Shown: positions 1-9,830, numbered from the stretch's first letter. The stretch is 43,799 nucleotides of DNA from an uncultured Rhodospirillaceae bacterium (GCA_913030825.1 CAJWCU010000026.1:1-43799), one strand, 5' to 3'. Notes: generated from the sequence alone by a model not told the origin. Program-made: numbers and translations.

Positions 1-86
1 GTGAAAAAATGCCTTGTTCGGGATTCGAATCAGCCATCACGACAATCTAATTGGGTTTCCCCACCTTTTGCAATCTGGCCGGTCGG

Positions 87-3000
87 TCAGGTTCTCAGGT
101 CTGAGCGTCCGGGGGCGGTGTCGTCGTATTGTCCGCCAAGCGCCGCGCCGAGAGATTTATCGACTTCATTCAACGCCTCGGCAAGGGCGGCCAAGAGGGG
201 CTCCACGTTCGCGGTGTCGGTACCGGAACGCAATGCGTCGTTCAGTGCTTTCGAGGCTTCGAATACCCGTCCCGCCCGGATGTTGCCGCTGACACCTTTA
301 AGGGAATGCGACGTGCGCTCGGCGGTCCCCATGTCACCGGACTCGAGGGCTTCGCCGATGGTCTCGGCAAGGTTCATGTATTTGGCGTGGAAGTCTCCCA
401 GTAGGCGCCTCAGGATGGCGTCGTTGCCGCGCATCATCTGGCGGGCGGCGGCCATGTCGATCCCCTGGATTTCATCGGGCAGGGCGGAGCCGTCCGATGG
501 CGCGGGCGGTTTCCGCGCGTCGAGAGAGCCCGGACGGGCCGCCGGTTTCGGCGCCGTGGCGGCGGCGAATGCCACTTGCGAGCCGTCCCGACCCGTCCAT
601 TTCGCCAGCGTTGCGAACAAATGGTCCGGATCGACCGGTTTGGTGATGTGGTCGTTCATGCCCGCGGCCAAGCATTTTTCCCTTTCGGAAGCCATGGCAT
701 GGGCGGTCATGGCGATGATCGGAAGTTTCGCATGTTTCTCTTGGGCGCGGATCGCGCGGGTGGCTTCGTAGCCGTCCATTTCCGGCATCTGCAAATCCAT
801 GAGTACGGCGTCATAGGGTTCGAGGCCGACCATGTTCAGCGCCTCCTTGCCGTTCGCCGCCACATCGATCTGAACCCCTTCTCCCGACAGCAATTCGATC
901 GCGACCTGCTGGTTGATCTCATTGTCTTCGGTCAACAGAACACGCAGGCCCGCGATCCGCGAAGTGGTTTGGGGGGCTTCGCCCGTATGGGGCGTGATCG
1001 GGGCCGATGCGTCGGCCGAAGCGCGCGCCGGGGTGGTGCAGGCCTCGGCGATGGCGTTGTAAAGCTGCGACGGGTTCAAAGGTTTGGAAAGAATGGCGGA
1101 GATATCCAGCCCCGCCGCAAGCTCACGGACCTGTTCCAGGTTCTGAGACGTCACCAGGATGATCGGCACGCGCGCGTCCGACGCAGGCAGGGAACTGATC
1201 CGCCGCGCCGTTTCGATGCCGTCCATGTCGGGCATTTGCCAATCGACCAACGCAATCTGGAACGGCGGCTCATCAGGCTGCGCGGCGTTACGTTCGAGTT
1301 CACTAATTCCCGCTTCGCCCGAATTGACGGTGGTCACGTCGAAGGACGACGCTTCCAGCGCTTCGGTTAAGATTTCGCGGGCCGTTTCGTTGTCGTCGAT
1401 GACCAGAACGCGGATGCCCTTGAGGGCACCGCTCGGGGGGCTCGTCTTCTCGGCCGAGGTGTCGATCCCGATCGAGACGGTGAACCAGAACGTGCTGCCT
1501 TTGCCTTCAACACTTTTGACGCCGATTTCGCCGCCCATCATTTCGACCAGACTGCGGCTGATCGCGAGGCCCAGTCCCGTGCCGCCGAACCGCCGCGTGG
1601 TCGATAGGTCGGCCTGAGTGAACGGCTGGAACAGGGTCCCCATCTGGGCCTTGGTCATGCCGATTCCCGTATCGGTGACCTCAAAGCGGAACCGGGCTTT
1701 ATTGCCTGAAAGCCCTTCCAACACCGTGTTCACGATGATCTCACCCTCTTCCGTGAACTTGATGGCGTTCGAGGTCAGATTGATCAGAATCTGGCCCAGA
1801 CGCAACGGATCGCCGGTCAATGACTTGGGGGCTTCCGGGTCCATTCGGAAAAGCATTTCGATCGACTTGTTCCCGGCCCGCGCGGTCATCATCGCCGCCA
1901 GGTTCGACATGACATTGTCTAACTGGAACGGCACGGATTCGATTTCCAGCTTTCCGGCTTCGATCTTGGAGAAATCCAGGATGTCGTTGATCAGACCGAG
2001 TAGTGCGTGCGACGAGACCTCGATTTTCGACAGATAATCGCTTTGCCGTGATGTCAGCTCCGTCTTCTGGGCAAGGCCGGTCAGACCGATGATGGCGTTG
2101 AGCGGTGTACGGATTTCGTGGCTCATATTCGCCAGGAACGAACTTTTGGCGGCGCTTGCATCTTCGGCCGCGACTTTGGCTTCCAACAATGTCCGTTCCG
2201 CCAGTTTCTGTTGAGTGATATCGGAATAAGTCGTGACGAACCCGCGCTTATCGGGCAGTGGGTTGCCGCGGATTTCAATGACCATGCCGTCGGGCCGGGA
2301 GCGCTCGAAATGATGGGGTTCGAACCGGCGGGCCAGGTCGATCCGGCTCGCCACCTGTTCCTCGGCATTGCCCGGCCCATATTCGCCGCGGTCCGCGTTG
2401 TAGCGGAAAAATTCGACGAGGTTGGTCCCCGGGGGGAACAGTTCGGGCGGAAATTCCAGTAATTCCAGGAATTTCGAGTTCGCGGTGATGACGTTCAAAT
2501 CTTCGTCGAACATGGTGATTCCCTGGTCCATGGTTTCCAGGGTCGTTTCCAGGATCGCCTTCTGCCGTTCGATTTCCTGTTCGGCCAGTTTCTGTTCGGT
2601 GATGTCGAGCATCGCCGTGCCGATGCCGGTAATGACGCCGTCGCGGTCCCGGACAGGGAACTTGATCAGGCGATAATATGGCGCGATGCCGTCGACCTTG
2701 TTGATCGTGGACTGGGTTTCGAGGACGACCACTTCGCCGCTTTCGACGACCTTGGCTTCAAGAGCCTTAACGTCGTCGGCTCGTGCCTTCGGCGCGAAAT
2801 CGTGCAACGTCTTACCGATCATTTTTTCCGGCGTTGTGCCGTGCCATTCGGCGAAGATTTTGTTGACGCTCAGGAACGTGCCGTCCACGCCCTTCAGGGC
2901 CAGCATGATGGGGACGTTTTCGGTGATGGCGCTCAGGCGCGAACGGGTCTCTTCCAGAGACCGCTGCGCTTCTTTCTCTTCCGTGATGTCATCGAATACG

Positions 3001-4166
3001 CCGACCAAATAGCCTTTGTACCAATCGCCGTACCGGGCATGGATGACCCGACCGTCGGCAAGCGGAACCTCGGCCACCGAATTGCCCGATCGGACAGTGG
3101 CGATCCGTGCCTCGACCGATCCGTCCTCGCCGCCTTTCAGGTCGCCCCGGGATTCCAGGTATGCCGCCGTGTCCTTGGCGTTCATGCCCATATCGACGAC
3201 GCCGTCCGGCAGACCCCAGACCTTTTCGAACTGCGGATTGACCGAAACGTAATTCATGTCTTCGTCGAAGACGCAAAGGCCCGAAGGCATGCTGTCCAAG
3301 ATAACCCGCAGGATCGCCGATTGCTGGGCGACCTGTTGTTCGGCCGCTTTTCGCTTGGTGATGTCCAGGGTCCAGACAATCCGGGCCTGGCGGCCGTCGT
3401 AGCGAATGGGCCGCCAGGTGGACATCGACCACCATTTGGTCACGCCGTCCAGATGGACGCGCTCGGCCTCCGAGTAATCGACCCGGCCGTCGCGGGCGAA
3501 ATCCGCCAACTTGTCGCTCAGCTCCGCCGAACGGACATAGGTGTCGTCAAAGTCGCGACCCAGAAGGTCGTCCAGGTTCGCCGCACCCAGTACCGCCGCC
3601 TGACGGGGATTGGCGAACAGGCATTTCCCGGTCTCGTTGTCCAGAATGGAAATCGCGATCGGGCTGTTCTCGAGGATATGGCGCATTTGCGCTTCGCTCT
3701 CGGCCAGGCGTTCCTCGGCCTGCCGCCGGTCGGTGATGTCGACCGTCGTCGTGATGACCCCGATGGCTCGGCCGTCCGCATCCTTGAGCGGCACCTTGGT
3801 GCAGATGGCTTGCCGCAGGTCGCCGTTCCGGTCCTTCAGTTCCAAATCGAAAAACGGGATCGGCTCGCCTGTTTCGATGATCTGGGCATTGAGCTTGTCC
3901 ATGGCCCGGGCGTGTTCCAAGCCGATGATCGTCGACGTATTACCCTTTATGTCGACATCTTCCAGGCCCAGGAAATCCTTGTGGTACCTGTTCGACATGA
4001 CGTAGCGGCCGTCCTGGTCCTTGACGTTGATCAAGGCCGGCACGGCGTCGATGACCGCCTGCAGTTCGGCGCGACTCTCCGCCAGGGATCGTTCGATACG
4101 CTTTCGGTTGGTGATGTCGGCGTAGACGGCGACGATGTAGCCGTCCGTCCAGTCGCCGAACTGCAC
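87..4166 (-). CDS. Multi-PAS hybrid histidine kinase, C-terminal portion (downstream of in-frame TAG)
   Basis: Cytoplasmic signalling half of a large hybrid kinase, 1359 residues from a GTG with no visible ribosome-binding site. Five PAS domains follow the stop (about residues 30-150, 155-275, 282-400, 405-530, 537-655). Then come HisKA with the phospho-acceptor His683 in [10 protein letters not shown], an ATPase domain (N800 region, DTGIGM 832-837, GGTGLGL 861-867), and receiver 1 (D975, K1028). Receiver 2 (D1124, K1176) and a C-terminal Hpt domain (H1287 in TSHSLKG) complete a His-Asp-Asp-His relay. All catalytic residues are intact. It is in the same frame as the ORF at 4239-5477 and separated from it only by a TAG, so the two ORFs look like one gene. 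The first PAS domain straddles the stop. The true product is probably the joined protein or a recently broken gene. Confidence 0.9.
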   Translation of the reverse strand: MQFGDWTDGYIVAVYADITNRKRIERSLAESRAELQAVIDAVPALINVKDQDGRYVMSNRYHKDFLGLEDVDIKGNTSTIIGLEHARAMDKLNAQIIETGEPIPFFDLELKDRNGDLRQAICTKVPLKDADGRAIGVITTTVDITDRRQAEERLAESEAQMRHILENSPIAISILDNETGKCLFANPRQAAVLGAANLDDLLGRDFDDTYVRSAELSDKLADFARDGRVDYSEAERVHLDGVTKWWSMSTWRPIRYDGRQARIVWTLDITKRKAAEQQVAQQSAILRVILDSMPSGLCVFDEDMNYVSVNPQFEKVWGLPDGVVDMGMNAKDTAAYLESRGDLKGGEDGSVEARIATVRSGNSVAEVPLADGRVIHARYGDWYKGYLVGVFDDITEEKEAQRSLEETRSRLSAITENVPIMLALKGVDGTFLSVNKIFAEWHGTTPEKMIGKTLHDFAPKARADDVKALEAKVVESGEVVVLETQSTINKVDGIAPYYRLIKFPVRDRDGVITGIGTAMLDITEQKLAEQEIERQKAILETTLETMDQGITMFDEDLNVITANSKFLELLEFPPELFPPGTNLVEFFRYNADRGEYGPGNAEEQVASRIDLARRFEPHHFERSRPDGMVIEIRGNPLPDKRGFVTTYSDITQQKLAERTLLEAKVAAEDASAAKSSFLANMSHEIRTPLNAIIGLTGLAQKTELTSRQSDYLSKIEVSSHALLGLINDILDFSKIEAGKLEIESVPFQLDNVMSNLAAMMTARAGNKSIEMLFRMDPEAPKSLTGDPLRLGQILINLTSNAIKFTEEGEIIVNTVLEGLSGNKARFRFEVTDTGIGMTKAQMGTLFQPFTQADLSTTRRFGGTGLGLAISRSLVEMMGGEIGVKSVEGKGSTFWFTVSIGIDTSAEKTSPPSGALKGIRVLVIDDNETAREILTEALEASSFDVTTVNSGEAGISELERNAAQPDEPPFQIALVDWQMPDMDGIETARRISSLPASDARVPIILVTSQNLEQVRELAAGLDISAILSKPLNPSQLYNAIAEACTTPARASADASAPITPHTGEAPQTTSRIAGLRVLLTEDNEINQQVAIELLSGEGVQIDVAANGKEALNMVGLEPYDAVLMDLQMPEMDGYEATRAIRAQEKHAKLPIIAMTAHAMASEREKCLAAGMNDHITKPVDPDHLFATLAKWTGRDGSQVAFAAATAPKPAARPGSLDARKPPAPSDGSALPDEIQGIDMAAARQMMRGNDAILRRLLGDFHAKYMNLAETIGEALESGDMGTAERTSHSLKGVSGNIRAGRVFEASKALNDALRSGTDTANVEPLLAALAEALNEVDKSLGAALGGQYDDTAPGRSDLRT

Positions 4167-4238
4167 GTTGATGACGCGACCATCGGCGAGGGTCTGTTCA
4201 ACGGAGACCCGGCCCAGGCGAATCTGTTCCTCGCGGGC

Positions 4239-4241
4239 CTA
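4239..4241 (-). other. In-frame amber (TAG) codon interrupting the hybrid kinase gene
   Basis: On the minus strand the reading frame runs ...[17 protein letters not shown]... and continues in the same frame for 1384 further codons without another stop. The residues after the stop complete the PAS 1 domain: [14 protein letters not shown] parallels [14 protein letters not shown] of the fourth PAS domain. No frameshift is needed. The codon is one substitution from CAG, AAG, GAG or TGG. Elsewhere in the window TAG acts as a normal terminator (12770-12772 and 28653-28655), so genome-wide recoding is unlikely. Confidence 0.9.
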
Positions 4242-5477
4242 GATGGTTTCCTTGTGATCTTCCAGCGGGCCGAGCAGCCCTTTGTCGACGAGATGCCAGA
4301 ATGCTTCGCTTCGGGTGATGCCCGGTTGCAGAAAGCCTTCTTCGAAACCGTAGATATCCTGATAGCTGCGGTTGTAGGCGACGATGCGCAGGTCTTCGTC
4401 GAACATGCACAGTCCGTTGGGCATGTTGTCGAGGGCGAGCTGCAGTTGAGTTTCCATCAGACCGGAAAGCCGCTCGACCCGTTCTGACAACGGGTTCAGC
4501 AGCAGGAACAACCCGCAGATGCCCAGCAGTACGACGCCCAACACGCCGACGCCGGAATAGATCAGATTGTCATTCAGGTCGCCAAAGACTTCGTCCACGT
4601 CTTGACGCAGGATCAAGGCCAAGCCGTCTGTGATCTGTTCGTGGGCGGCCGTGACGCGATCGCCGATCGCGACCCCGGCGGGGCTGCTCCAGACGCTGAT
4701 TTCGTCGAGGAGATCCTTGCTGATGACGTTTTCGACGCGTTCGATGTCGCTGCCGTCCTGAAGGGCCATCATCAGGTTTCTGTCGCCGTCCCGGTACAAA
4801 AGGAATGCCCGGCCCGTCTTGCCCATGTCGGCATGGCCCGTGAACAGATCGAAGACCCGCGCCATCGACAAGGTGACGATGTCCACTCCGACGTGGCGTC
4901 CGTCCGGGGTCAGGATGGGCGAACTGGCGACCAGGTACTTGCCGTATCCCATGGCCGTCGGGCCTGATACCAGGGCGTCGATGCTGTCTTCCCAGCCGAC
5001 GGGCCAGGTTTTGCGATCCGGTGTGGCGCCGGTCGAGAAGACGGTTTCGCCCCGGCTGTTCAGGCGGGTAATTCCCAGGACTTCTTCCGACGAATCCATG
5101 GCGGCCTGGAAGATCGGTGCGATGGCGGCATCGAACTGGGTTTTGCCGATATCGCCGCTCTCCAGCGATTGCAGGAGGGTCCGGGCCCGCGTGCGGCTTG
5201 ATATCTGCGCTGCGATGCTTTTAGTGCGGCTGAGGATCTGGGTGATGCCGTCGGCTTTGGATCGGGCGATCTGAGTCAAATGCGTAACCGAGGCATCGCG
5301 CAATTGAATTTGCATCGGAACCATGACGAACAACGCCGTCAAGGCGGCGATGAGCATCACGCCGGCCAGGGAAAACCGCAACAGGTTGCGTTGCAGGCCC
5401 TTGATATCGCCGATATGTCGTTGGGGCACGGTCCCCTCGAAGCCAAAATTTTTGCCTCCTTCGATTTGGAGGCACAA
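4239..5477 (-). CDS. Sensor N-terminal portion of the same hybrid kinase (periplasmic sensor plus start of PAS 1)
   Basis: 412 residues ending at TAG 4239-4241. A first membrane helix (about 33-55) and a second (about 305-328) enclose a roughly 250-residue periplasmic domain. That domain resembles the Cache/CHASE class (RGETVFSTG near 142-150; GKTGRAFLLYRDGDRNL near 219-235). A PAS domain starts near residue 346 (NMPNGLCMFDEDLRIVAYN) and is cut off by the stop. The TTG at 5477 is the longest start; a GTG at 5429, just after GAGGGGACC, is at least as plausible and keeps both helices. By itself it has no kinase domain and would be a membrane sensor stub. The ligand is unknown. It is divergent from the receiver gene at 5715, a likely partner. 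Confidence 0.8.
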   Translation of the reverse strand: MCLQIEGGKNFGFEGTVPQRHIGDIKGLQRNLLRFSLAGVMLIAALTALFVMVPMQIQLRDASVTHLTQIARSKADGITQILSRTKSIAAQISSRTRARTLLQSLESGDIGKTQFDAAIAPIFQAAMDSSEEVLGITRLNSRGETVFSTGATPDRKTWPVGWEDSIDALVSGPTAMGYGKYLVASSPILTPDGRHVGVDIVTLSMARVFDLFTGHADMGKTGRAFLLYRDGDRNLMMALQDGSDIERVENVISKDLLDEISVWSSPAGVAIGDRVTAAHEQITDGLALILRQDVDEVFGDLNDNLIYSGVGVLGVVLLGICGLFLLLNPLSERVERLSGLMETQLQLALDNMPNGLCMFDEDLRIVAYNRSYQDIYGFEEGFLQPGITRSEAFWHLVDKGLLGPLEDHKETI

Positions 5478-5663
5478 GCACGTTGATTGAACCCCTGAAC
5501 TAAAGCAGATTCCGTGCCAAGGTTCGATATATCAATCGGATAGGGTGTGCCGGCGGCGGATCGTTCGGCGCCAACCGCCGGTTGCGGGATGCCCGGCGAA
5601 AATCGCCTAGCGCCGTGGACGACCGGCGGAAAAACCGGTACCCTCTTTCTGCTTGGGAACGCT

Positions 5664-5676
5664 TGTCATTTTGACA
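5664..5676. promoter_or_regulatory. Inverted repeat TGTCA-N3-TGACA upstream of the receiver gene
   Basis: A perfect 5-bp inverted repeat with a 3-bp spacer lies 39 bases upstream of the response regulator start at 5715, between it and the divergent kinase gene. It could be an operator for a dimeric regulator. No regulator family is identified by this sequence alone. Confidence 0.35.
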
Positions 5677-5714
5677 CCTGTGGCACCTGCGGCAGGCGTA
5701 AGGAGATTGAATAT

Positions 5715-6092
5715 ATGGCTTCGATCCTTGTGATCGAGGACGATGAGTTCTTTCAGAACTTCCTGGAACTCGTCTTGTCCGGCGAAGGCCACGACGTGCG
5801 TATCGCCGAAGACGGTGACAAAGGTCTCGCGGCGGTGGCGGATGCGCGGCCGGATTTGATCCTCTGCGATATGAGCATGCCGAAGATGACCGGTTTCGAG
5901 GTCATCCGTGAACTCAAGAAAATGGACGGGGTCATGGACGTTCCGGTCATCGCGCTGTCGGCGCACGACACGGCGGCCGACCATGATGAAGCCTTTGCCG
6001 CCGGCGCTGCCGCCTATGAGACGAAACCCATCGAGATGGACCGCTTGATCGAGAGCGTCAACGAAGCCCTCAACGGCGGTCCGCCCGACTGA
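5715..6092 (+). CDS. Single-domain response regulator (CheY-like receiver)
   Basis: A 125-residue stand-alone receiver domain without an output domain. The acidic pair (IEDDE near residues 7-11), the phospho-acceptor Asp in LILCDMSMPK, the Ser/Thr switch in ALSAHD and the conserved Lys in YETKPIE are all present. It would accept phosphate from a hybrid kinase or Hpt protein and act by protein-protein contact. The ATG at 5715 is chosen because AGGAG (5701-5705) sits 9 bases before it and the receiver fold begins at once (MASILVIEDD). The frame is open upstream to 5547, but that extension has no domain character. It is divergent from the large hybrid kinase, making this its most likely partner, though the cognate pair is not proven by position. 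Confidence 0.9.
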   Translation: MASILVIEDDEFFQNFLELVLSGEGHDVRIAEDGDKGLAAVADARPDLILCDMSMPKMTGFEVIRELKKMDGVMDVPVIALSAHDTAADHDEAFAAGAAAYETKPIEMDRLIESVNEALNGGPPD

Positions 6093-6116
6093 CGCCGAGC
6101 CTCACAGGAAACCTGA

Positions 6117-7262
6117 TCAACCGGGCCAGGCGTCTGTCAGCGCCGCGCGCAGCCGCGCGATATCGTCATCCGACACATAGACATGGGGCGCCAGGCGCAA
6201 TCCCCCGCAACGCAGCGATGCATGAACGCCCTTGGCGGCCAATCCGGCGATCATTCCGGGGGGCGGCGGGCTGGCCTTGCTGATCGATGTGATATGGGCC
6301 GCGCCCGATCCGGCGGGCGTATCGAACCCAAGGTCGTCGGCGATTTCCAGGATACGCGCCATGATGGGGGTGAGGGTTTGGGCCGTGGCGTCGGGCGTCC
6401 ATGCCGCAACTTGTTTCAACGCCGCCTCGGCCATCGCCAGCTTCACCGGATCGAAGGTCTGACCCACGTCGAACCGCCGCGCACCTTTGGAATACGCCGG
6501 ATCGTAGACCAGCGAGCCTTCGATGCTGGCCCCGGTGACCGGGTGATTATAGTCGTGATGCTCCATCGGGCGGCCGTCCCGGCGGTCCGGCGCGGCATAG
6601 AAAAACGACATGCCGTTTGGGCAGAGCTGCCATTTATACGCGGCGGAGACCAGAAAATCGGGTTGCACCTTGGTAACGTCGAAAGGCGCCGCACCGACCC
6701 ATTGGGTCACGTCGACGACCAATGCCGCACCTTGGTTGCGGCAGGCGGTGCCAATGGCTTCCAGGTTCAGGACGGTGCCGTCGGCCCAATGGCAGGGCGG
6801 CAGGGCGGCGATCGCGGTGTTGCCGTCGACGTGATCCAGGACCGCGGCGGTCCAATCGCCGTCCGTCGGACGGGGCACCGTGACCACGTGGGCGCCCACG
6901 TCGGCTGCCTTTTCCATCCAGATGAAGACGTTTGACGGAAACTGGTCTTCGATCACGACGACCGATTGGCCCGCCGCCAGAGGAAGATTGCGGGCCGCCA
7001 CGGCAAGCCCGTAACTGGCCGCCGGCTGGATCGCAATGGCGTCCGCGTCGGCGCCGATCAATTCGCCGAACAGACCGCGCACCCGGTCCGATTGGGCCTC
7101 GAGAGCGGCGCCATCCCAGGTCCAGGGGTTGAGGCGCGCGGCCATTGCCTTTTCGCCCGCCGCCGCGACGGATTTCAGAAACGGCGTACGCGCGGCGCAG
7201 TTGAACCAGGCGACGTTTTCCGGGATGTCGAACAGGTGACGTTGATTGCCGAGTGCGGCCAT
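6117..7262 (-). CDS. Class V aminotransferase-fold PLP enzyme
   Basis: A 381-residue fold-type I PLP enzyme of the cysteine desulfurase/kynureninase/isopenicillin-N epimerase group. The candidate Schiff-base lysine is K210 in SAAYKWQLCPNG, and the cofactor-binding Asp is D184 in LVVDVTQW. The length is normal for the family. The substrate cannot be told from sequence; this group includes desulfurases, epimerases, lyases and aminotransferases. ATG at 7262 is chosen because AAAGGAA precedes it and homology-like sequence (LFDIPENVAWFNCAARTPF) starts just after; the frame stays open upstream inside the neighbouring transporter. It starts 4 bases after the transporter stop (7267), so the two are co-transcribed and probably translationally coupled. 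A shared substrate, exported or imported by the transporter, is an inference. Confidence 0.85.
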   Translation of the reverse strand: MAALGNQRHLFDIPENVAWFNCAARTPFLKSVAAAGEKAMAARLNPWTWDGAALEAQSDRVRGLFGELIGADADAIAIQPAASYGLAVAARNLPLAAGQSVVVIEDQFPSNVFIWMEKAADVGAHVVTVPRPTDGDWTAAVLDHVDGNTAIAALPPCHWADGTVLNLEAIGTACRNQGAALVVDVTQWVGAAPFDVTKVQPDFLVSAAYKWQLCPNGMSFFYAAPDRRDGRPMEHHDYNHPVTGASIEGSLVYDPAYSKGARRFDVGQTFDPVKLAMAEAALKQVAAWTPDATAQTLTPIMARILEIADDLGFDTPAGSGAAHITSISKASPPPPGMIAGLAAKGVHASLRCGGLRLAPHVYVSDDDIARLRAALTDAWPG

Positions 7263-7266
7263 GGCG

Positions 7267-8289
7267 TCAGGTTCCTTTGTCTGAAGTTTTGCCCGGTTCC
7301 GCGGCAGGGGCCGCTGTGTCGTCCACATCCACGTCCACGCCCGACGTGACGGTGTTGCGGACGCCGCCCGGCGGTCCGGCGACAAGGCCGCGTTTGCGGC
7401 CCAGCATATGTTCGCGGTAGGCGATATAGGCGGTCGAGCCCAGGATCATGGCGCCGCCGATCCAGACGAACAGATCCGGCAATTCGTCGAAGAAGATCGA
7501 GCCCAGCGCCGTCACCCAGATCAAGCGGGTGAAGTCGATGGGGCCGACGACATGGGTGTCGGCGAGTTTCAGCGCCTGGGCCATGGACATCTGCGCGCCG
7601 CCGCCCAGGATGCCGAGCCCGACCAGCAAGGCCCATTGCTCCAACGTCGGCCAGGTCCAGACGAAGGACGCGGGCACCAGAATGATCGGCATCATCACCA
7701 GCGACATGTAGACGGTGATCGTGGCGCTCGATTCCGTTTCGCTCAGGCGCTTGATGATGATGATGCAGGCCCCCCAGATCAGCGACGAGAAGACGACCAG
7801 CATCGGCCCCAATTCGAAGGGGATGAAGCCGGGCCGCAGAATCACCACCGTGCCGGCGAAGCCCAGCAGGATGGCCGTCCACCGGCGCAGGCGGATGGTT
7901 TCGCCCAAGAACAGGACGGCAAGGACCGATGCGAAAATGGGGGCGGAAAATCCCAGTGCCGTGACCTGCGCCAGGGGGGCGATGGAAAGCGCGAAGAAAT
8001 AGCACATCATGGCCGCCGAATTGAGCACGCCGCGCAGGGTCAACAGACCCAGGCGTTTGGTCTTCAGCGGCGCCAGGCCGTCTTTCACGAAAAACGGAAT
8101 GATCGGCAGCATGCCGAACATCAGGCGGAAGAACGCGGTTTCGAACGGGTGGACCCCGGTCCGGGCGACTTCCTTGATCACGGCGTGCATACAGGCGAAA
8201 CAGAAACTGCCGAACAGCATCCAAAGAATGCCCCGGACGGCTTTTGATCGCCGCGGGGTGGGGGCGGCGGGGTCCGGGTCTGCGTTCAT
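7267..8289 (-). CDS. EamA/DMT-family inner-membrane transporter
   Basis: A 340-residue polytopic protein with about ten hydrophobic helices in two EamA repeats. The first repeat begins at GILWMLFGSFCFACMHAVIKEVA and the second near LEQWALLVGLGILGGGAQMSMAQALKLAD. This family of drug/metabolite transporters moves amino acids, sugars, nucleosides or S-adenosylmethionine. The substrate cannot be predicted here. The ATG at 8289 gives a short charged cytoplasmic N-terminus before helix 1; the open frame continues upstream to 8391 as low-complexity sequence and is not used. It is first gene of a two-gene unit with the PLP enzyme, 4 bases apart, suggesting they handle the same metabolite. A Pro/Gly/Asp-rich tail of about 35 residues after helix 10 is not part of the transporter fold. 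Confidence 0.88.
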   Translation of the reverse strand: MNADPDPAAPTPRRSKAVRGILWMLFGSFCFACMHAVIKEVARTGVHPFETAFFRLMFGMLPIIPFFVKDGLAPLKTKRLGLLTLRGVLNSAAMMCYFFALSIAPLAQVTALGFSAPIFASVLAVLFLGETIRLRRWTAILLGFAGTVVILRPGFIPFELGPMLVVFSSLIWGACIIIIKRLSETESSATITVYMSLVMMPIILVPASFVWTWPTLEQWALLVGLGILGGGAQMSMAQALKLADTHVVGPIDFTRLIWVTALGSIFFDELPDLFVWIGGAMILGSTAYIAYREHMLGRKRGLVAGPPGGVRNTVTSGVDVDVDDTAAPAAEPGKTSDKGT

Positions 8290-8463
8290 GGTCGGGCTTT
8301 CGGTCTTGGGCCGGCCACTGCCGGCTGGCCAGCCGTTTCGGGCCGCCGTTTCGGGGCAGGGCGACGGCCCGGCCGGCCGCCGGTGTCGCACCTGATGGGC
8401 AATCTATAACGGCTCCGCCGAGGTGTTTAAAGCGCCCGGACGGGAAAACCCTGTCGGATGCGG

Positions 8464-8492
8464 TTGACAGGGGGGGAGGGTTTGGGTAGTTT
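8464..8492 (+). promoter_or_regulatory. Candidate sigma-70 promoter of rpmJ
   Basis: TTGACA at 8464-8469 and TAGTTT at 8487-8492 are separated by 17 bases. This is a perfect -35 hexamer at the preferred spacing with a weaker -10. It lies about 70 bases upstream of the rpmJ start and in the right direction. Confidence 0.6.
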
Positions 8493-8561
8493 CCGCCGCT
8501 TCCGGCCTGACCGGACCCGATTTCCCGCCCATTTGTGGCTTGCCCACGGAGCTTGAGACCG

Positions 8562-8687
8562 ATGAAAGTTCTGAATTCCCTTAAGTCCGCGAAGACGCGC
8601 GATAAGAATTGCCGCGTTGTGCGCCGCAAGGGCCGCGTTTACGTGATCAATAAAAAGAATCCGCGCTTCAAAGCCCGCCAAGGGTGA
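8562..8687 (+). CDS. rpmJ: Large ribosomal subunit protein L36
   Basis: A 41-residue basic protein, [14 protein letters not shown]... ending [14 protein letters not shown], which matches L36 across its length. It binds 23S rRNA in the 50S subunit. It has only one cysteine (C17) and lacks the Cys-Cys-Cys-His zinc set of the zinc-binding L36 form. The 41-residue zinc-independent form is, to my knowledge, usual in alphaproteobacteria, so this is probably the main copy rather than a zinc-starvation paralogue. GGAG at 8548-8551 precedes the ATG by 10 bases. It has its own promoter (8464-8492) and terminator (8721-8757), so it is monocistronic. Confidence 0.95.
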   Translation: MKVLNSLKSAKTRDKNCRVVRRKGRVYVINKKNPRFKARQG

Positions 8688-8720
8688 TGCGGGACGCGCC
8701 TTTGGCGTGGACCTTTTAGA

Positions 8721-8757
8721 AACCGTGCCCTCTGGGATTTCAGGGGCGCGGTTTTTT
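8721..8757 (+). terminator. Rho-independent terminator after rpmJ
   Basis: A GC-rich stem (AACCGTGCCCT pairing with AGGGGCGCGGTT, with a G-T pair) encloses a short loop and is followed by a run of six T. It lies 34 bases after the rpmJ stop, in the expected orientation. Confidence 0.85.
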
Positions 8758-8878
8758 ATTGCCCGGATCACCGAAAGAGACGCGTGCGGCGGGCCTTTCC
8801 GCCGTGGCGTCCCCGGGCCGCTCTGATATACAAGGCGTCGGTTTTTTCATCCGCCGCCTGACCGGAGCCTCGAATCCC

Positions 8879-9700
8879 ATGTCCGAACAAGTCGCCGCCC
8901 ATTACACCCATGGCTCGTTGATGGAGAGCATCCTGGAAAAACTCCAGGAGGCGGGCGTCGCGCTCGACGGGCTCAGCGCCCTTGATCTCGCGCCGATGGA
9001 CCACCTGCATGGCCGCGGGCGGGCCGCGACGGACGATATGATCGCCCATCTACGGCCCCAGGCCGGGCAATCGATTATCGATATCGGCTGCGGCGTCGGC
9101 GGGCCGGCGCGTTATATCGCCGAACGCCATGGCGCCGAGGTCACGGGGATCGACTTGACGGCCGAATTCATCGAGGTCGCGGCCGAACTCGCCCGCCTGA
9201 CCGGTCTCTCGGACAAGGCGCATTTCAAGCAAGCCAATGCCTTGGACCTGCCGTTCGAGGATGCGACCTTCGATGCGGGCTTCACCCAGAACGTTTCCAT
9301 GAGCGTGCCGGACAAGGCGCAGTTCTTCGCCGAGGCGGCGCGGGTTCTGAAGCCGGGTGCCCGGTTCGTCGCCGGCGAGGTCGCGCAAGGCCCCGGCGGC
9401 GACGTGATCTATCCCGTGCCCTGGGCCATGACCGTCGAGATCAGCCATCTGACCCCGCCCGACGAAACGACCGATATCCTCGAAAAGGCCGGGTTCCGGG
9501 TCGAGGAAGTGCACGATTCGACGGAACACGCCCTGGCCTATAACCAAGCCGCGCGCGAACGGGCGAAGGGCAAGACGCCGCCGGTCCTGACGCCGCTGAT
9601 TATCCTGCGTGACCGGGGGATGGAGCGGATGCGCAATTCCGCCCGCAATCTGGAGCAAGGTCGCGCCATTCCTGTCGAATTCGTCTGCATTCGCGCTTGA
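8879..9700 (+). CDS. Class I SAM-dependent methyltransferase
   Basis: A 273-residue cytoplasmic methyltransferase. Motif I is IIDIGCGVGGPARYIAE, followed by the acidic ribose-binding VTGIDLT, then ANALDLPFEDATFD and LKPGARFVAGEV. This resembles the group of sarcosine/dimethylglycine and ubiquinone-type methyltransferases, where a small molecule is methylated at N, C or O. The acceptor cannot be told. ATG at 8879 is preferred over the upstream open frame (8759) because the first 40 upstream residues would overlap the rpmJ terminator and have no domain character. It stands alone between the terminator and the iclR promoter region, so no operon partner hints at its role. Confidence 0.85.
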   Translation: MSEQVAAHYTHGSLMESILEKLQEAGVALDGLSALDLAPMDHLHGRGRAATDDMIAHLRPQAGQSIIDIGCGVGGPARYIAERHGAEVTGIDLTAEFIEVAAELARLTGLSDKAHFKQANALDLPFEDATFDAGFTQNVSMSVPDKAQFFAEAARVLKPGARFVAGEVAQGPGGDVIYPVPWAMTVEISHLTPPDETTDILEKAGFRVEEVHDSTEHALAYNQAARERAKGKTPPVLTPLIILRDRGMERMRNSARNLEQGRAIPVEFVCIRA

Positions 9701-9727
9701 CTTTCGAGGGGGCGGCCCCGACATTTT

Positions 9728-9741
9728 CGGAAATTGTTCCG
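9728..9741. promoter_or_regulatory. IclR-type operator candidate upstream of the iclR-family gene
   Basis: CGGAA-ATTG-TTCCG is a perfect 5-bp inverted repeat about 90 bases upstream of the regulator start. It resembles the GGAA/TTCC dyad bound by several IclR-family repressors. A second GGAA/TTCC dyad occurs at 10748-10758 before hyi. Autoregulation is an inference. Confidence 0.5.
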
Positions 9742-9830
9742 CATCGTGAAATTGCCTCGGTGACGACCTGCCGTCGGCCCACGGGCCCGCGCGGAGCCAT
9801 ACGAAACCGTCAGACGCAGGGAACAAATTC

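Noticed and set aside
1-86. Possible tRNA end near GGATTCGAATC at 20-30
   Set aside because: The flanking bases do not form a T-arm stem or an acceptor stem; no tRNA fold was found.
2802-4487. 561-residue plus-strand open frame crossing the kinase TAG
   Set aside because: It is antisense to conserved PAS domains on the minus strand and has no recognised motif.
5680-5700. TGGCAC before the receiver gene as a sigma-54 site
   Set aside because: The -12 TTGC is missing at the required spacing (no GG-N10-GC).
5547-5714. N-terminal extension of the receiver gene
   Set aside because: The extra 56 residues lack domain features, and the better ribosome-binding site is before 5715.
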